A stretch of 64,000 nucleotides of DNA, from positions 930,001-994,000 of the forward strand of contig NC_091280.1 of the NCBI RefSeq assembly GCF_042100115.1, in the 5' to 3' direction. Made by a program: the position numbers and the translations under genes. The notes under the pieces are model-generated. The model was not told the DNA's origin and did no database searches. It saw nothing but the letters and a program-made list of their open reading frames with translations. Below, piece after piece: positions 21,846 through 33,137 of this stretch. This DNA is from Alternaria dauci (lineage: Eukaryota; Ascomycota; Dothideomycetes; Pleosporales; Pleosporaceae). Every line of letters begins with the position of its first letter. The stretch's first letter is position 1.

Positions 21846-23078
21846 GTCTGGATGAGAGGGCAACTGGGGCTCGGAAGTGTGGTGGCAGCAGAAAGTATCG
21901 TCGAAGTTATTGGCCAAGTGACAGCTGAACGACATAAAGAGACATGGGCGGCTCGACTGGATATGCTGCACGCCCAAGAACAAATAAAACGTCGAGCGAC
22001 CGGGGAGGGGTTTGTGAGCTATGGTAGTGTCTGAGGGTTGCGGCTGGCCGTTATCCTTGTCGATGACCTCACAGTACCACGGCCCTGCTGGGATTCGCGT
22101 GCGCTTGTGGGCTCCGTACCAGCGGAAGACGGGAAGTCTAGACGTCAATGGACGTCAATGGATGTCAATGTATCATCCAACACTAGCTCACCCTGCTCGC
22201 GGGAAAAGCATCGCAGCGAACGAGGGGCGGCGGCCGGCCCAGTATGACCTGACGCGCATACTGTTGCTGTGCTACCCATCAAACGGACCCTGTCTCACTC
22301 GCGGATGCAGGGGTCGTGCATCAGGATAGCGACTTCAGGGGGGAAAAGGAATGTCTTCCGCTGCAGATGGGTGGGTTTGGGGAGCGCGGCGCCTGGGACA
22401 AGATAGCCGGTGCGATAGCGTCGGGATGGACGACGGCGCGGAGCTGTGGGCGGAGCTTTGGCGCGGCAACTGGAAGCGAGCCATGACGTCGTGCACGTGC
22501 GGCCGCGAACACACGGGGTCCTTGTAAGAACGTTGTGCGCACGAATATAGACATGCATCGACAGTACGTGCCTCTTGTTCATGCCTGAACTTGTGTGGAC
22601 ACCTCGAAAAAGCGCACCGAACGCGACACGGCTTCGTAGAGTCTGCTGAAACGTGATTGGCTGCTATAAAAAAACGACCCTCAATGTTTCTTTTCTGGAA
22701 ACAAACTACATCAGCCGCTCCATCATGACAACCTTTTTAGGTATATGCTCCGAGATCAGCGCACACATTGGTGGAGACGAAGACTAGAATATATTCAATC
22801 CATGTATTGATTCATGTTAGATGTTGTTCGAGGCGTGACGTGACGTGCGAGACGCGTCGCCAACGTATACTCGTCACCATCCTCAGCCTCGGTAAGCTAT
22901 CATATATGGCACCTCGTATATCTTACCAGTTCTGAGCAAGTCAACCAACACTCCGTAGGGATATCGGTCCAGCGGCCAGGAATCTTTTTTGTGCGTCTGT
23001 ACCAAGACGGCAAGTAGAAGGGAACGTCAACGTCGCACCAGACAGTTCAAGCAAGGTACGACAGCTCGAATACATCAG
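21846..23078. other. 1.2 kb intergenic region with tandem CRE-like sites
   Basis: Promoter side of the coiled-coil gene and 3' side of the ELRNxIY gene at 23079. Contains the 10-bp triple repeat at 22141-22170. No coding frame is supported; the short minus-strand frames around 22300-22580 lack motifs. Confidence 0.5.
22141..22170. promoter_or_regulatory. Three tandem 10-bp repeats with CRE-like GACGTCA core
   Basis: GACGTCAATG, GACGTCAATG, GATGTCAATG follow one another with no spacer, about 300 bp upstream of the coiled-coil gene start. GACGTCA is the core bound by bZIP proteins of the CREB/ATF type. The third copy has lost the central CG (C-to-T). Regulatory role is inferred only. Confidence 0.45.
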
Positions 23079-24610
23079 CTAGTTGGACGCATCCTGCTCA
23101 ACACCAACCTTGACCTCGAAATACTCCATGGCACCAAAGCCGCGCTCAGCCAGCCAATCAGTCGGTGTCTTTGGGATGACAGACTCAAGCTCTGTCATCC
23201 ATGGCTCTGCGGCGTCTGTCTTGAAGATGATGTGAATGAAGGGCTTGGCCACGGCAGGAACAGGAAGCTGGGCCCCAACGGCGGCGGCGGTGGCGGCGGT
23301 GGTGGTGACGGCAGTAGGGGCTGAGGCGCCGGCACGAAGAGCAGGCTTGCGGTGGATGCGGACTGTAGCGAGGGACCTGTTGCGAAGAATTGAGCGCCAA
23401 AGATTGTTCATGCTTGAGCAAGAGCGGTTCTTGAGGACGCGGCGGCCGAAGAGACGATAGCTGCAAAAAGGTCAGTGGATATGTCGTGTTGATGCTAAAA
23501 GTAGATAGACTCACAGATCTTTGGCTTCACCATCAGTCTCAGGAATGTAGTTGGCCTTGAGATAACGTCCAAACCCAGCTTCGATTTTGACGCTGTTGGA
23601 CCAGATGTCAAGAAGTGGAAAGACCTCGATGCCATCTGGAGCACGCTCCAGATCGTTGGCTTTGTCGCCTACAGCAATCGTAAGGTTTCCAACAAAGTGC
23701 GCGTCGTCCTGGCGCACTCCCGGAGGTGCAAGCTGGGAGACGACATCGGCAGCTGTGGGATAGAACGTCTGCAGATAGTCGACGATCTCAGTGAGGTCCA
23801 TACCGATCTCTTGCTTGGCCATGTAGATCGGGCGGTACTCATTCCTCATCTGCCGGCAAACTTGGGTGAGACCCCAAAAGGGACGGTTGGTCTCGCGGAC
23901 TTCCGTCTTGGCTTTGGACTTGGCTGGACGACCAGACTTGCTGGTGGCGTTCGAAATCTCTTCATCTTGTTCTTGACCAGCGAGGTCGGATGCGAGAGTA
24001 CGTCCGCGATCTAAACGGGTTCGTGGACGCAGGGAGGCGATCCGAGGACGATACACGAGCAGAGCCTGTTTAGGGCGACCATAGGTGTGCATGTAGACCT
24101 CGTTCCGGATTTCTACCAAGAGTTATTTGATGCCACAGTTGCTCAGAAGTAAAGTACTTACCACCCGGGAGATCCATGAATCGGAAAGACTTCTGCAGAG
24201 CTGGGGTAATGGTGCCGGTCTTCTCACTGAGAGTTGCATCCATAAGCTTCACCATCTTGTCACCCGATTTCTTCTTGACCTGCTTCTTGACGCCAGCACC
24301 AGTACGTGCACTGCCCTTGCCCTTGTTCCTGGGGGATGGCATATCTTGCGGGTTTGCGGCACTCATACTGAGCGCCTCGAAGCCAGGAAGAGGAACTCCA
24401 GGGGACGGAGGGACGGTGGCATGCTCGGAACCCATCATGATGTTGGAGGTGTCGTTGAAGACATGCTGGCGGGGACTGGGAGTAGAAGGGGTAGGGCCAA
24501 CTGGAGGGTGGTTGAGCTTCTTGGAAGAAGGAGGTGGAGTGCTTGGGCGGATGGGACTGGCTGTATTAGTAGGTTCATGTCTCCGTGCGAGGATGTGGGA
24601 CTTACGCCAT
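23079..24610 (-). CDS. ELRNxIY-family protein (F-box-like / 2EXR-like), dispersed member
   Basis: Related to the tandem family at 36.6-41.4 kb. I place exons at 24610-24606, 24556-24162, 24112-23515 and 23460-23079, giving 459 residues in one frame. Residues about 1-130 are Pro/Ser- and Lys-rich, disordered. The family core then begins with MDLPGEIRNEVY, followed by LTQVCRQMRNEYRPIYM and LQTFYP. The intron splits the Glu codon of LPG|E, as in the tandem copies. The C-terminal exon is Ala/Arg-rich with RRVLKNRSCS and FIHIIFKT. Such fungal proteins are numerous and uncharacterised; the N-terminal helix resembles an F-box, so an adaptor role is conceivable. The five-base first exon rests only on splice signals and frame, so the start is uncertain. 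Confidence 0.68.
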
Positions 24611-26527
24611 TGCTTCGTAGTTTTCTGGTCTTGTTTTTCGTGCCCGAGGAAGTTACAATAACTAAAGGATATCAATAGTCGATCATGAAAAGTGCTTGCA
24701 GAGTGTAGAAGTAAAGGAGAGCTGACTGTGGGAGAGGTTATATCTACCCAACAAGTAAAGGTGAGCGAGGATGGCGCGAGCGATGATTGTCTTCAGCTGC
24801 TCTGACGGTGACTGGGGAAACCGCCTGAATCGAAGGTCACCTCAAAATTAGGCTCAAGGTAAGAGAACAGCAGTGCTTGGCACCATTGCCGCAGTTTTGT
24901 AGATTGCAATGTGGTCAAGAGATCTGACTCTATCATTGTACAGTAGCTGATGGGTGTCGCGTGGCATAGTCGCGTGGTTGTGGGCGGTGCTTTCCATTGC
25001 ATCGTCAGCATTGTTTGTCACTCTTGCGATATACCATTGCCAAGGGAGCATGGAAAGTCAACAGGAAGGAGAGTTCTGGGCCCTTGTCAACGTGGTTTGT
25101 CGTAGTGTTTAGTCAAGGACGTTGAGCGTTCCGGCCCCGATCTCGCAAACGGTCACAGTGCACTTGAGTCCAAGAAATGTGCTGTCAGCTGACAAAGCAT
25201 CCATTGTCTGTGCACTGGTTGAGAGTACGATCAAGCTGCGTAACTAGATCGTTCCTCATTGAGAATCCAGCATTCCAAAGGCAGGTGTTATCGGGTGTCT
25301 GCCTGCAGGTGGAAAGCTCTCTCTTTCCGCCAGCTTGCCATTATGAAGGTAGCAGCGAGCCACGCCGTGACGACGCGCAACTCTTTGCGGATATGAGTAT
25401 CCATACCGAATGATGTGATAACTAGCCAAGACAGTTGGGCGGGATTGTGTTTCGATGACGTGTATACCGAAGCAACACTGAGAGGAGCGAAACGCAGGCA
25501 AGAGCTTGCGCCAACGGCCAACGGCCAACGTTAAGCTTATTACGTGATCAGTATTAACACGGTAGAAAAAGAGCCCGAATATCGAGAGGCACCCTCAAGC
25601 ATGCCCAAGACCACTTCCTTCTTTGCAGTGTTTTGCTACAAGTTACTTCCTTAAGTTAGGAGTAATCCCCTAAGACTTCCACATATGATTCAAAAGCTCC
25701 GTCATTGTTTCCTTGTCATTACCTGTGCGGAATGCGATTGTACCCTAAGGAGTGTGACCAGACGCGAAAGATACATGGAGGCCATGGAGAGGCAAGGCCC
25801 AGAAGTGCAGTCTGAGCTCAGTGATCTCATCATTCGCTGTCTTGCTCCTCCAGCCTGCTCAGCATCTCATTCAACGCCGCTACTCAACCTTTCTGATACT
25901 TGATCTGTTTTATGAGGTCGATAGCGTGAGATTATTTATCTTTCTCGCGCCGATGTGTATCCGCTTCGAAACCGTACCAAAAGGCAGAGTGAGCGAGCTC
26001 GGCCTCCATGAAAGGCAAGAGGTCCCGTGAATTCGTAGCTCAGTTTCGCTTTGATATGCACAAAACTTTGAAAGAGTGAAAATGCCGAGAAAGAGTCGCA
26101 TGCGAGCGGAGAGTTCTATACAGCATCTTCGCACCGTAAAAGAGAAGGCAGTTGTTAGCAGACATCCGGCGCTGGATGCCGCGCAAATCCAAAAGGAAGG
26201 TAAGCCGAACAGGCCGGACACCAACCCAAGCCGGAAATCATCCCGCCGACTCCGGACAACAGTCCTCCAGATTGCCCCGCAACACCACCCCGTGACGCAA
26301 CACGATCCAATATGTCCCTTGGCGGGGTAAGCTATGTTCCGTGGAAGCTTTCGGCCGCTGAGCCTCACTCGGCAAACTTGCCGTAGCTCGACTCCACGTC
26401 TAGATACATAAGCTCTTGACCTCCGACTCCGACTTCTTACACATCCAACTGTACAGCATTATCCAAAGGTCTCATACCCTCCTCTCGTGCTTCTACAGCA
26501 AAGTCTCCTCCCCGCAAAACCGCAAAC
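24611..26527. other. 1.9 kb intergenic region
   Basis: Lies between divergent genes. No frame with recognisable content. The 200 bp before 26528 is pyrimidine-rich with CTCTCGTGC and similar tracts, as in fungal core promoters. Confidence 0.5.
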
Positions 26528-27358
26528 ATGTCAATGTCAATCGAAGAATGCCAGACGCCTCGCGCCGGCTTCCCCAAGCCCGTGCCCAACACTCCCACAA
26601 ATGTCATGCAGCAATTCAGTATGGCAGGAAAGACCATTGTCGTAACTGGCGCCGCAGAAGGAATTGGCGGAGCCGTCGCCGACGCCATGGCCGAAGCAGG
26701 CGGCAACGTAGCGCTCTGGTACAACTCCAACAGCGCAGCCATCACCCGCGCAGAGACGCTCGCAAAAGAACACAACGTAAAGACCAAAGCATACAGCGTA
26801 AACCAAATCGACGCTGCTGCCGTACAAAAAGCAGTTCAGCAGGTTGTCGAGGATTTTGGTCGCATCGATGTCTTTGTCGCAAACGCTGGTACAGGAGACA
26901 GCAAGCCACTTCTCGACCAGACACTCGAGAGCTATCACAACCTCATGAAGGTCAACGTCGACGGCCCTGTTTTCTGTGCCAAGTACGCAGGAGAAGTGTT
27001 CAAGAAGCAAGGGTTCGGCAATTTGATCCTTACGAGTTCGATCTCAGCACACATTGTCAACGTCCCGGTTGACCAGCCCATTTACAACGGCACAAAGGCC
27101 TTTGTGTCACATCTGGGCAAGTCACTGGCGAGGGAGTGGAGAGAGTTTGCTAGAGTCAACATTGTGAGCCCGGGATTCTTCGACACAAAGATGGGTGCTG
27201 GGCCACAGGTCATCAATGAGGGATTGAGGATGATTCCGCTGGGACGACAGGGAAATGTCAAGGAGATCAAGGGACTGTTCTTGTATCTGGGTAGTGATGC
27301 GTCGAGCTACATGACGGGTAGCGATTGTATCATTGATGGTGGATACGTACTGCCATAG
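26528..27358 (+). CDS. Short-chain dehydrogenase/reductase, mannitol/sorbose-type
   Basis: NADP(H)-dependent reductase of 276 residues, single exon, presumably cytosolic. The Rossmann motif TGAAEGIGGAVA starts near residue 40, and VANAG follows near 118. The catalytic Ser is in TSSISAH near 176 and the YNGTK (YxxxK) pair near 193. LAREWREFARVNIVSPGFFDT and DASSYMTGSDCIIDGGY are characteristic of the fungal NADP-mannitol dehydrogenase / L-sorbose or xylulose reductase subgroup, members of which interconvert ketoses and polyols. The first 30 residues are Pro-rich. A second Met lies two codons downstream. It is convergent with the MFS gene to its right (211 bp). Confidence 0.88.
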   Translation: MSMSIEECQTPRAGFPKPVPNTPTNVMQQFSMAGKTIVVTGAAEGIGGAVADAMAEAGGNVALWYNSNSAAITRAETLAKEHNVKTKAYSVNQIDAAAVQKAVQQVVEDFGRIDVFVANAGTGDSKPLLDQTLESYHNLMKVNVDGPVFCAKYAGEVFKKQGFGNLILTSSISAHIVNVPVDQPIYNGTKAFVSHLGKSLAREWREFARVNIVSPGFFDTKMGAGPQVINEGLRMIPLGRQGNVKEIKGLFLYLGSDASSYMTGSDCIIDGGYVLP

Positions 27359-27569
27359 GCGGGTAGCAGTGGGAGAAGAAAAGAATTGATACCAAAAACT
27401 GACCCCTACTGAGGGAGGAATCTGACCAACACATACTGTTGCAAACCCATCTATGACTGTGCCGCTTCGTCCTGAGCATTCCGTCGTCAAAGAAAAGAAA
27501 AGATCCATAATTATAAAGACATATGATCGCTAACTGCAAAACGAAAACACTGAAACAAAACCAAATGCA

Positions 27570-29809
27570 CTACTCTTCTTTACTCCGTGCCCTGTCTAAG
27601 CTCTCCCTCTCCGTTGTTTCTCCACTTCCAGCATCAGCGGCTTCAGCGCCTTTGCTCTCCTCATCCCTCCTCTTGTCTTGCGCGATGTCTGGTGCAGGTG
27701 CAAAGGTGCTCTTGCCTCTGATTCTTTTACCAAAGAGATAGAAAACCACGGGCATCGGTACAAGCACAGCCGCTACACAACCAAGCAAAGTACTGGCCCA
27801 TTGAATTCCCATGCCGTTGAACATGAAGGTTGCGAAGAGCGGGAAGACGCCGCCGAAGATGGAGCGCATGAATGTGTTTGCTGCAATGGCAGAGGCTGCA
27901 AACATGAGGTACGCATCGACAATGTAGTTGAGAAGTGAGAGGAAGATGGAGAAGATACCGAAGCCAGTCAGCAGACCACTCAGAACAGGAACGATCCAAT
28001 GAATTTGACCGGTGTAGCCTGTCCAACCGAACCAGAAGAGGCCTGCTGTGAAGAGCACACCACCCACCATGCTGATGGGCAGTCGCCACTCCGGGACGGG
28101 GATGTTGTTGTTGGCTTCCAGCTTTCGCGCATATCGCGGGTTGTCAAGTACAATGATGATGAAGGCAATGACTTCACCAGCAACCATACCGAAGTATGCA
28201 AGTCCGCCAATACCAGCACTCCAGCCGTATACTCCCTGGAAGACCAGTGCATACGCGGTAAGAAAGAGGTAGAGTAAACCATCTGATGTGGTTAGCTCGG
28301 TTTCCCAAAACAAGTCAATGGGTGGATGGATCAAACTTACAGATGAAGCTCATGTAGATGGTGATAAGCAAAACAATTGGCTCGGTAAAGAGAATACGCA
28401 TAGGTCTGCTGACGTTCTTGATGATCAACTCCTTGAAGTCGACTTCGATTTCTTCCTGCTTTGCGTGTATACCCCAGTTCTTGGTTCGTCTCCTCAGCTC
28501 GCTCGCCTTGTTGATCAGTACCACCGGCGGATATGTCTCTTCCATGAAGAAGAAGAGCAAGGCAAACGATACAAAGCCCATGAAACTGCTAATGTATTCG
28601 GTCCAGCGCCATCCTAGGGAGCTCTGCGTGATGAAGCCTCCAATGAAGGGTGCCAACAGAGGACCCATGAAGACAGTTGCGGAGAAGACGGCGACGGCGA
28701 GTCCACGAAGCCTGTTGTCAAACATGTCTGCGAAGACAGCTGCGACGATGGCGAGTGGGGAGGAGCCAAACAGACCAGCGAAGAAGCGACAAATGAGAAT
28801 GGTCTGGAGATCTTTGCCTACGGCTACGGCGATGCTGAAGATGGCGAAACCGAATGCAGCGATGATGAGGGGAGGTTTTCGGCCGTATAGCTCGGAGAAG
28901 GGTGCCCACATCTAAGAAGTGTTAGCCCACATCACGACCTGTCTGCGGGTAGCGTTGACTCACCAAAGGGCCGAAAGCGTATCCAAAGACGAACAGACTC
29001 GTTCCTAGAGTACCGACTACATTGGCCACGCCGAATTGATGCGACACGGAGCCGGTGGCGGCTGAGAAGATGCTGCTGCCCATGGTCGCCGTAAGGGCGT
29101 CGAAGGCCAGGATTGCACCAATACCAATCTTCTTCTTCATGGGCCAGTTCTGCGCATGCAGCGGGTCGTCTTTGCCATCGAACTCGACGACGTATTCTTC
29201 CCGGTCTGGCAAGAGGGGCGGGAAGGGTTTTCCAGCTCCCATGTTGGGCAATGGCTTCTCGGTGCGACGGCGTGTGAGGGTCCTCGACAAGCGCGAGTCG
29301 ACGCGCGATGCACCAACGGTGCCTGCATGCTGGCTCCTGTGTGTCTCGATGCGGCGAATGGCTTCGGGATCGCGCTCGGTAGGGTGCAGTGTCAGGTAGT
29401 TGCCGCTCGAGGTTTGCGAGTTGACCGTCGGTCGGCGATCGCGCGGGGTTGAACGGGCGGTGCGTATTTCTTCTAGGCGCGCGCTGTGTGTCGAGGCAGA
29501 GCTGGCTGAGCTGGCCGTCGAGGCCGAGGAGGTGCTGTGTCGTGAGAGAGGCGAGGCGACTTCCTCTTCCTTGTCTCCAATGGGCGATGCGACTGCCTCC
29601 TGCGGAAACGACCTCTCGCTCGCAGTGCGCTCCCCGCGCTCGTGTGCCTCGATGTTCCCGAGTCGCTCATCGCGTGTCTGATCGTGCAAATGTCGTTGGT
29701 GGTATTCCTCGCGGAATTGATGGTGCGGGTCCCAATTTGCGAAGCGCTCGGGGCTCGCATTCGCCTCACTGCGCAGTATCTCAAAGTCTTCCTCCTGCAT
29801 GATGGTCAC
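27570..29809 (-). CDS. MFS transporter, DHA1 (polyamine/drug-type) with long N-terminal tail
   Basis: Three exons (29809-28964, 28911-28341, 28282-27570; introns 52 and 58 bp) give 709 residues. The first ~220 residues are hydrophilic, rich in Ser, Arg and Glu with SSASTASSASSAST, and likely cytosolic and regulated. DPLHAQNWPMKKK marks the family entry to TM1. ELYGRKPPLI is motif A, RFFAGLFGSSPLAIV the TM4 region, and NYIVDAYLMFAASAIAAN lies in TM10. The protein ends with an acidic Ala/Glu tail. Homologous to the transporter at 574-2427 but about 190 residues longer, almost all in the N-terminus. Met at 29800 is an alternative start. Relatives export polyamines, azoles or organic acids; the substrate here is unknown. 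Confidence 0.88.
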
Positions 29810-30509
29810 GCGCTTTTTCTTCTCCTTCTTCTTCCTCTTCTGATTCTTACTCTCTCCTGAAGGAACTCAACCCACGGGTTCAATTGCGCCTAAAACGAGG
29901 GAAAATAGCAGCCGTCGGCAGTTGGGAGCGAGTTCGTGAATGTTCGAGCCTGACGTCGAGGCCGTTGTGGATCGCGTGGATCCAATGCGCAACGGTGCAA
30001 CTAGCCGTGGCCGTATTTCCGGGAGTTGAAATGCGGATGCTGTTAAAGCTTCAGCCCCTCTCGCGGGAGGAAGCCGCCGCCCTATGTATCTGGCGTGCGT
30101 GGCCATGGGCGAAAGATTTGCTGGCCTGCCCATCGCCGGCATTCGTCGCATGCGAGATGGCGAGAATATTTCCCATTATTGCCGACACCCGCCACCTCGT
30201 GCGGAATCTGCAGCCTGAGTAAGCCACCGCTAGCCGGGCGCACCAAGGCGGTGAGCTCCGTTGCGTGTCATGATTGGGCGGCGGCGAGAAAGAGCTTTGC
30301 CGGCCCCAATACATCCTCGCCTACGTCATGGGCAGAATTTGCTGTGTCAGCCGTCGTGCAGACCGGCATCATCACCGTGCATCATCTAGCGGCACAATGC
30401 AAATGGGACATGCCGTCGTTTGCAACGGAATTGCCGTCGCAAAAGGGGGAAATACATACAATTGATGCCCATTCTCTCGCTCGAGCCCAGCTGAATGCAA
30501 TCTCGTACA

Positions 30510-30901
30510 TGGCAGAGTCTTCAAGCGTCAATGAGCTTGCCGTCGTTGCAGGCAAGGGACTTCAAAAGTCGGAGATATTCTTCCGTGTTGCTAAACAAAC
30601 CTGCGCCACCACCATGCTCGTCTCAAACATCCAGCGACTGCACCAGCGCGGTATCCGATGCTTCGCCAGAGACGAGAGCTGCGTTAGGTGTAGGGCTGCT
30701 GGATATCCTTGTGTCTATAAAAGAAATCTAGCTTATACACCAAACGTCCAAGACATTGCGTCGCATGTATGCTTCCCGTATGCAGTTGTTGGCCCTCGCG
30801 ATCATCAATCCGACAAGATCAAATCCCCCTCCATATGCGAAGCCGGAGCAGGGCTCGAAGAGAAGAAGCGTCGTAAAGGTCTGTCATGGTTGCTCGCATA
30901 G
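30510..30901 (+). pseudogene. Possible Zn(II)2Cys6 zinc-cluster remnant
   Basis: The plus-strand frame contains RCFARDESCVRCRAAGYPC followed by VYKRN. Its CX6CX2CX6C spacing is exactly that of the last four cysteines of a fungal Zn2Cys6 cluster. The positions of the first two cysteines are occupied by Ile and Leu (NIQRLHQRGIRC). The rest of the frame ends at 30901 with no recognisable regulatory domain. It is either a decayed transcription factor or a gene whose first exon I could not find. Confidence 0.35.
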
Positions 30902-30947
30902 ACAAAATTTCTTCTTTGCGGACTTGTCTCCATCTCATCAAGTTAGG

Positions 30948-31082
30948 CTAGAGAAAATCGTGGGCAATTCCACTCGTGTGCGTCAGCAATATTCTTAATG
31001 TGATGGTTTCTTTTGCAGGTTGTAGGCCGGATTCATTGTCCGCCCAGCCAGTCAGCATCATGGGCTTCTTCCATTCAGGCAG
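30948..31082 (-). pseudogene. Fragment of a beta-lactamase/transesterase-like protein
   Basis: About 44 codons on the minus strand read LLPEWKKPMMLTGW, a short linker, then ITLRILLTHTSGIAHDF and a stop. This matches the well-conserved segment just after the catalytic SxxK of class C beta-lactamase-like fungal esterases (LovD-type). A splice-acceptor-like CAG precedes it, but neither the SxxK exon nor the remainder is present. It is a relic, not a resistance gene. Confidence 0.5.
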
Positions 31083-33137
31083 TAGACGCTGGGCCGTGTA
31101 ACAGAAACACAAATGATAGGCGATGTCGCCGACGGTGCAAACGGCTGACAGCACCCGATCGCTTGGTTGCATTTGCCCAGTCAACGTGCCGCTGTCAAAC
31201 GCACGCTAAACTCAACGGCCCTGGCAAATGTTTGGGAAGAAGCAAACATGCAACACCAGACCAGACCAAACCTTTTCGAAAGGCTCTTGCAGCACCGAGA
31301 GCCACACTTGGCAAACGACGCTCAAGGCCAGGTGTAACTGCCGAAACAAAGCGTCATCCAAAGAAATGGGGGTTGACATGTTGCCTGCGTCCAGTTTAGG
31401 TAGGCTGTGTTTGGCTTGCTGGTTATGAGCCTCATCTCCAGAAACTATTCCCGTGCAACCGCGTGCATCTGATCTGAGGGTCTTCATCTTCACCCTTTTG
31501 CCTGACTCACAAGAGGGTCTCTGCTTGCTCGATACGAGAGCAGGGCGCTGTAGGAACGAAACACAGCTATCCTCAAGACCCTTGAGGACGTTTCTCTCAC
31601 AGATTGACTTCGCACCTTGCCCTTCTAGGTGCTAACGCGAGGCTGAACTCGCCAAACCCGCCTGATTACGCGCGGATGTCTTCTCTTTCTCTGGCGCCCT
31701 TCGCGCAAGTCTTTCGCTCTACTACCTGTGCAGCTGCGCCAACAAGCATCACATATCGCTCACAAGACTCTATCCTCCTTGGGTAGGCAGGCCGCTGTTG
31801 CAGTTCTCGCGTCCGCTTTCGCGCTCCAGACTCCACGCAGCCCCCACTTTCCAGACCCGTCCGATCCCACGCCAAATCTGATGCACACCTGCCAGGGGGT
31901 GCGAACGCTTCCTCGTCGTCTGATCGGTACCTGACAGCTCCAGATCTACCCGGCTTTACTTTTCTGCTTCAACTCTGTTTCCTCCTCCTGCAAATTGGGA
32001 GCTTACATGCCTGCCGCCTAGCCGTGAGCTTGTTACTGTGCAAGGGTCATGACGGCATGTTGCACCCTCCCGTCATCTCTGCATTAAACTTTCGGACATG
32101 TTGGTCTCCTTTTGGTCCACAGTCAAAATCCCACCTAGTCTTCCCAATTCGAAAGTGACTGCATACACTCGCCACCATATGCAACGTTGTCACATCTGGG
32201 TCCTTGACACCACTTCAGACTGCAGACCCATTTCGCCTGCATGCCTGCGGAATTTCCAGGCTCGATAACCGACAAGATCACGTACGATGATATCGATCCA
32301 AAGGCGCCACTTCGAGTAGATTCTTGACAGGGATCACCGTGGCGGGAGCGCCCGACTTCCGCACTTTCATATTGGCGCGAAAACTGTTGGCTGCGCTTGT
32401 TTTACGATGCAGGTGAGGCAACTCAAACTTAATTTCGCGTTTCGTCAATATCCTCATGTGTTTTCATGGTCAAGCAAGGAAGAGCACCCTTAACCCAGCA
32501 AACCTAGTCCAACACCGTCAAAACGCCTCTTGCTCTTCCCAGGATCCATAGTGTACGCGCAAGAAGCGGGAGTCGACGGTAGGTTCCTCGCAGCTACCTA
32601 CACGGGAAGAGTACCAGGATCCAAACGTCAAGTCGCTATGCTGCAGTCCGTCCACTTTGCCCTTCAATCACATCACCGATCAGTAATACCAGAGTAGGCT
32701 ACGGTGCCTTGATCTCGTGTCGTAAAGCTTGACGAGTCAATACACCCGACCGATGAGTATCTTGGACACTAATAGCACCCATGTGAACTATTGCATACGG
32801 AGTATATTCCATCTCCGCGGTGAGGCCCGTATATGCGAGTGAGTACATAGCCGGAAAGGCTTTCGACTGCCGTTATGCGCTCGTTCAACGGCTACGATTC
32901 CCAAAGCCTGCATTGGTCGATTATACCTTTTGTTTTTCGTGGTTGACCCACTCCCATCAAGCCCTGGTGGGTTTGTTACGCCTCCCCACGCCCCTACTCC
33001 ATTTTAACATGTCAGACAGTTGAAAAGCCATCATGCACATATGGTAGGCATCCCTTCACTAGAAAAGCCGTTGCTGAACTTTCTTATACTTTTTACACAT
33101 TCCGCGGAAGACAAAGACTTTCTGACTCGCCTACACA

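Larger units (their letters stand above)
29810..33137. other. 3.3 kb gene-poor interval with gene remnants
   Basis: No intact gene. Two remnants are listed separately (zinc-cluster half at 30510-30901 and beta-lactamase-like piece at 30948-31082). From 31.2 to 33.1 kb the sequence is pyrimidine-rich in places and I see no coding signal. Confidence 0.5.

Noticed and set aside
30095..30509. N-terminal 138 codons of the frame containing the zinc-cluster remnant
   Set aside because: Composition looks non-coding (mixed His/Cys/Trp without pattern), so I restricted the remnant to 30510-30901.
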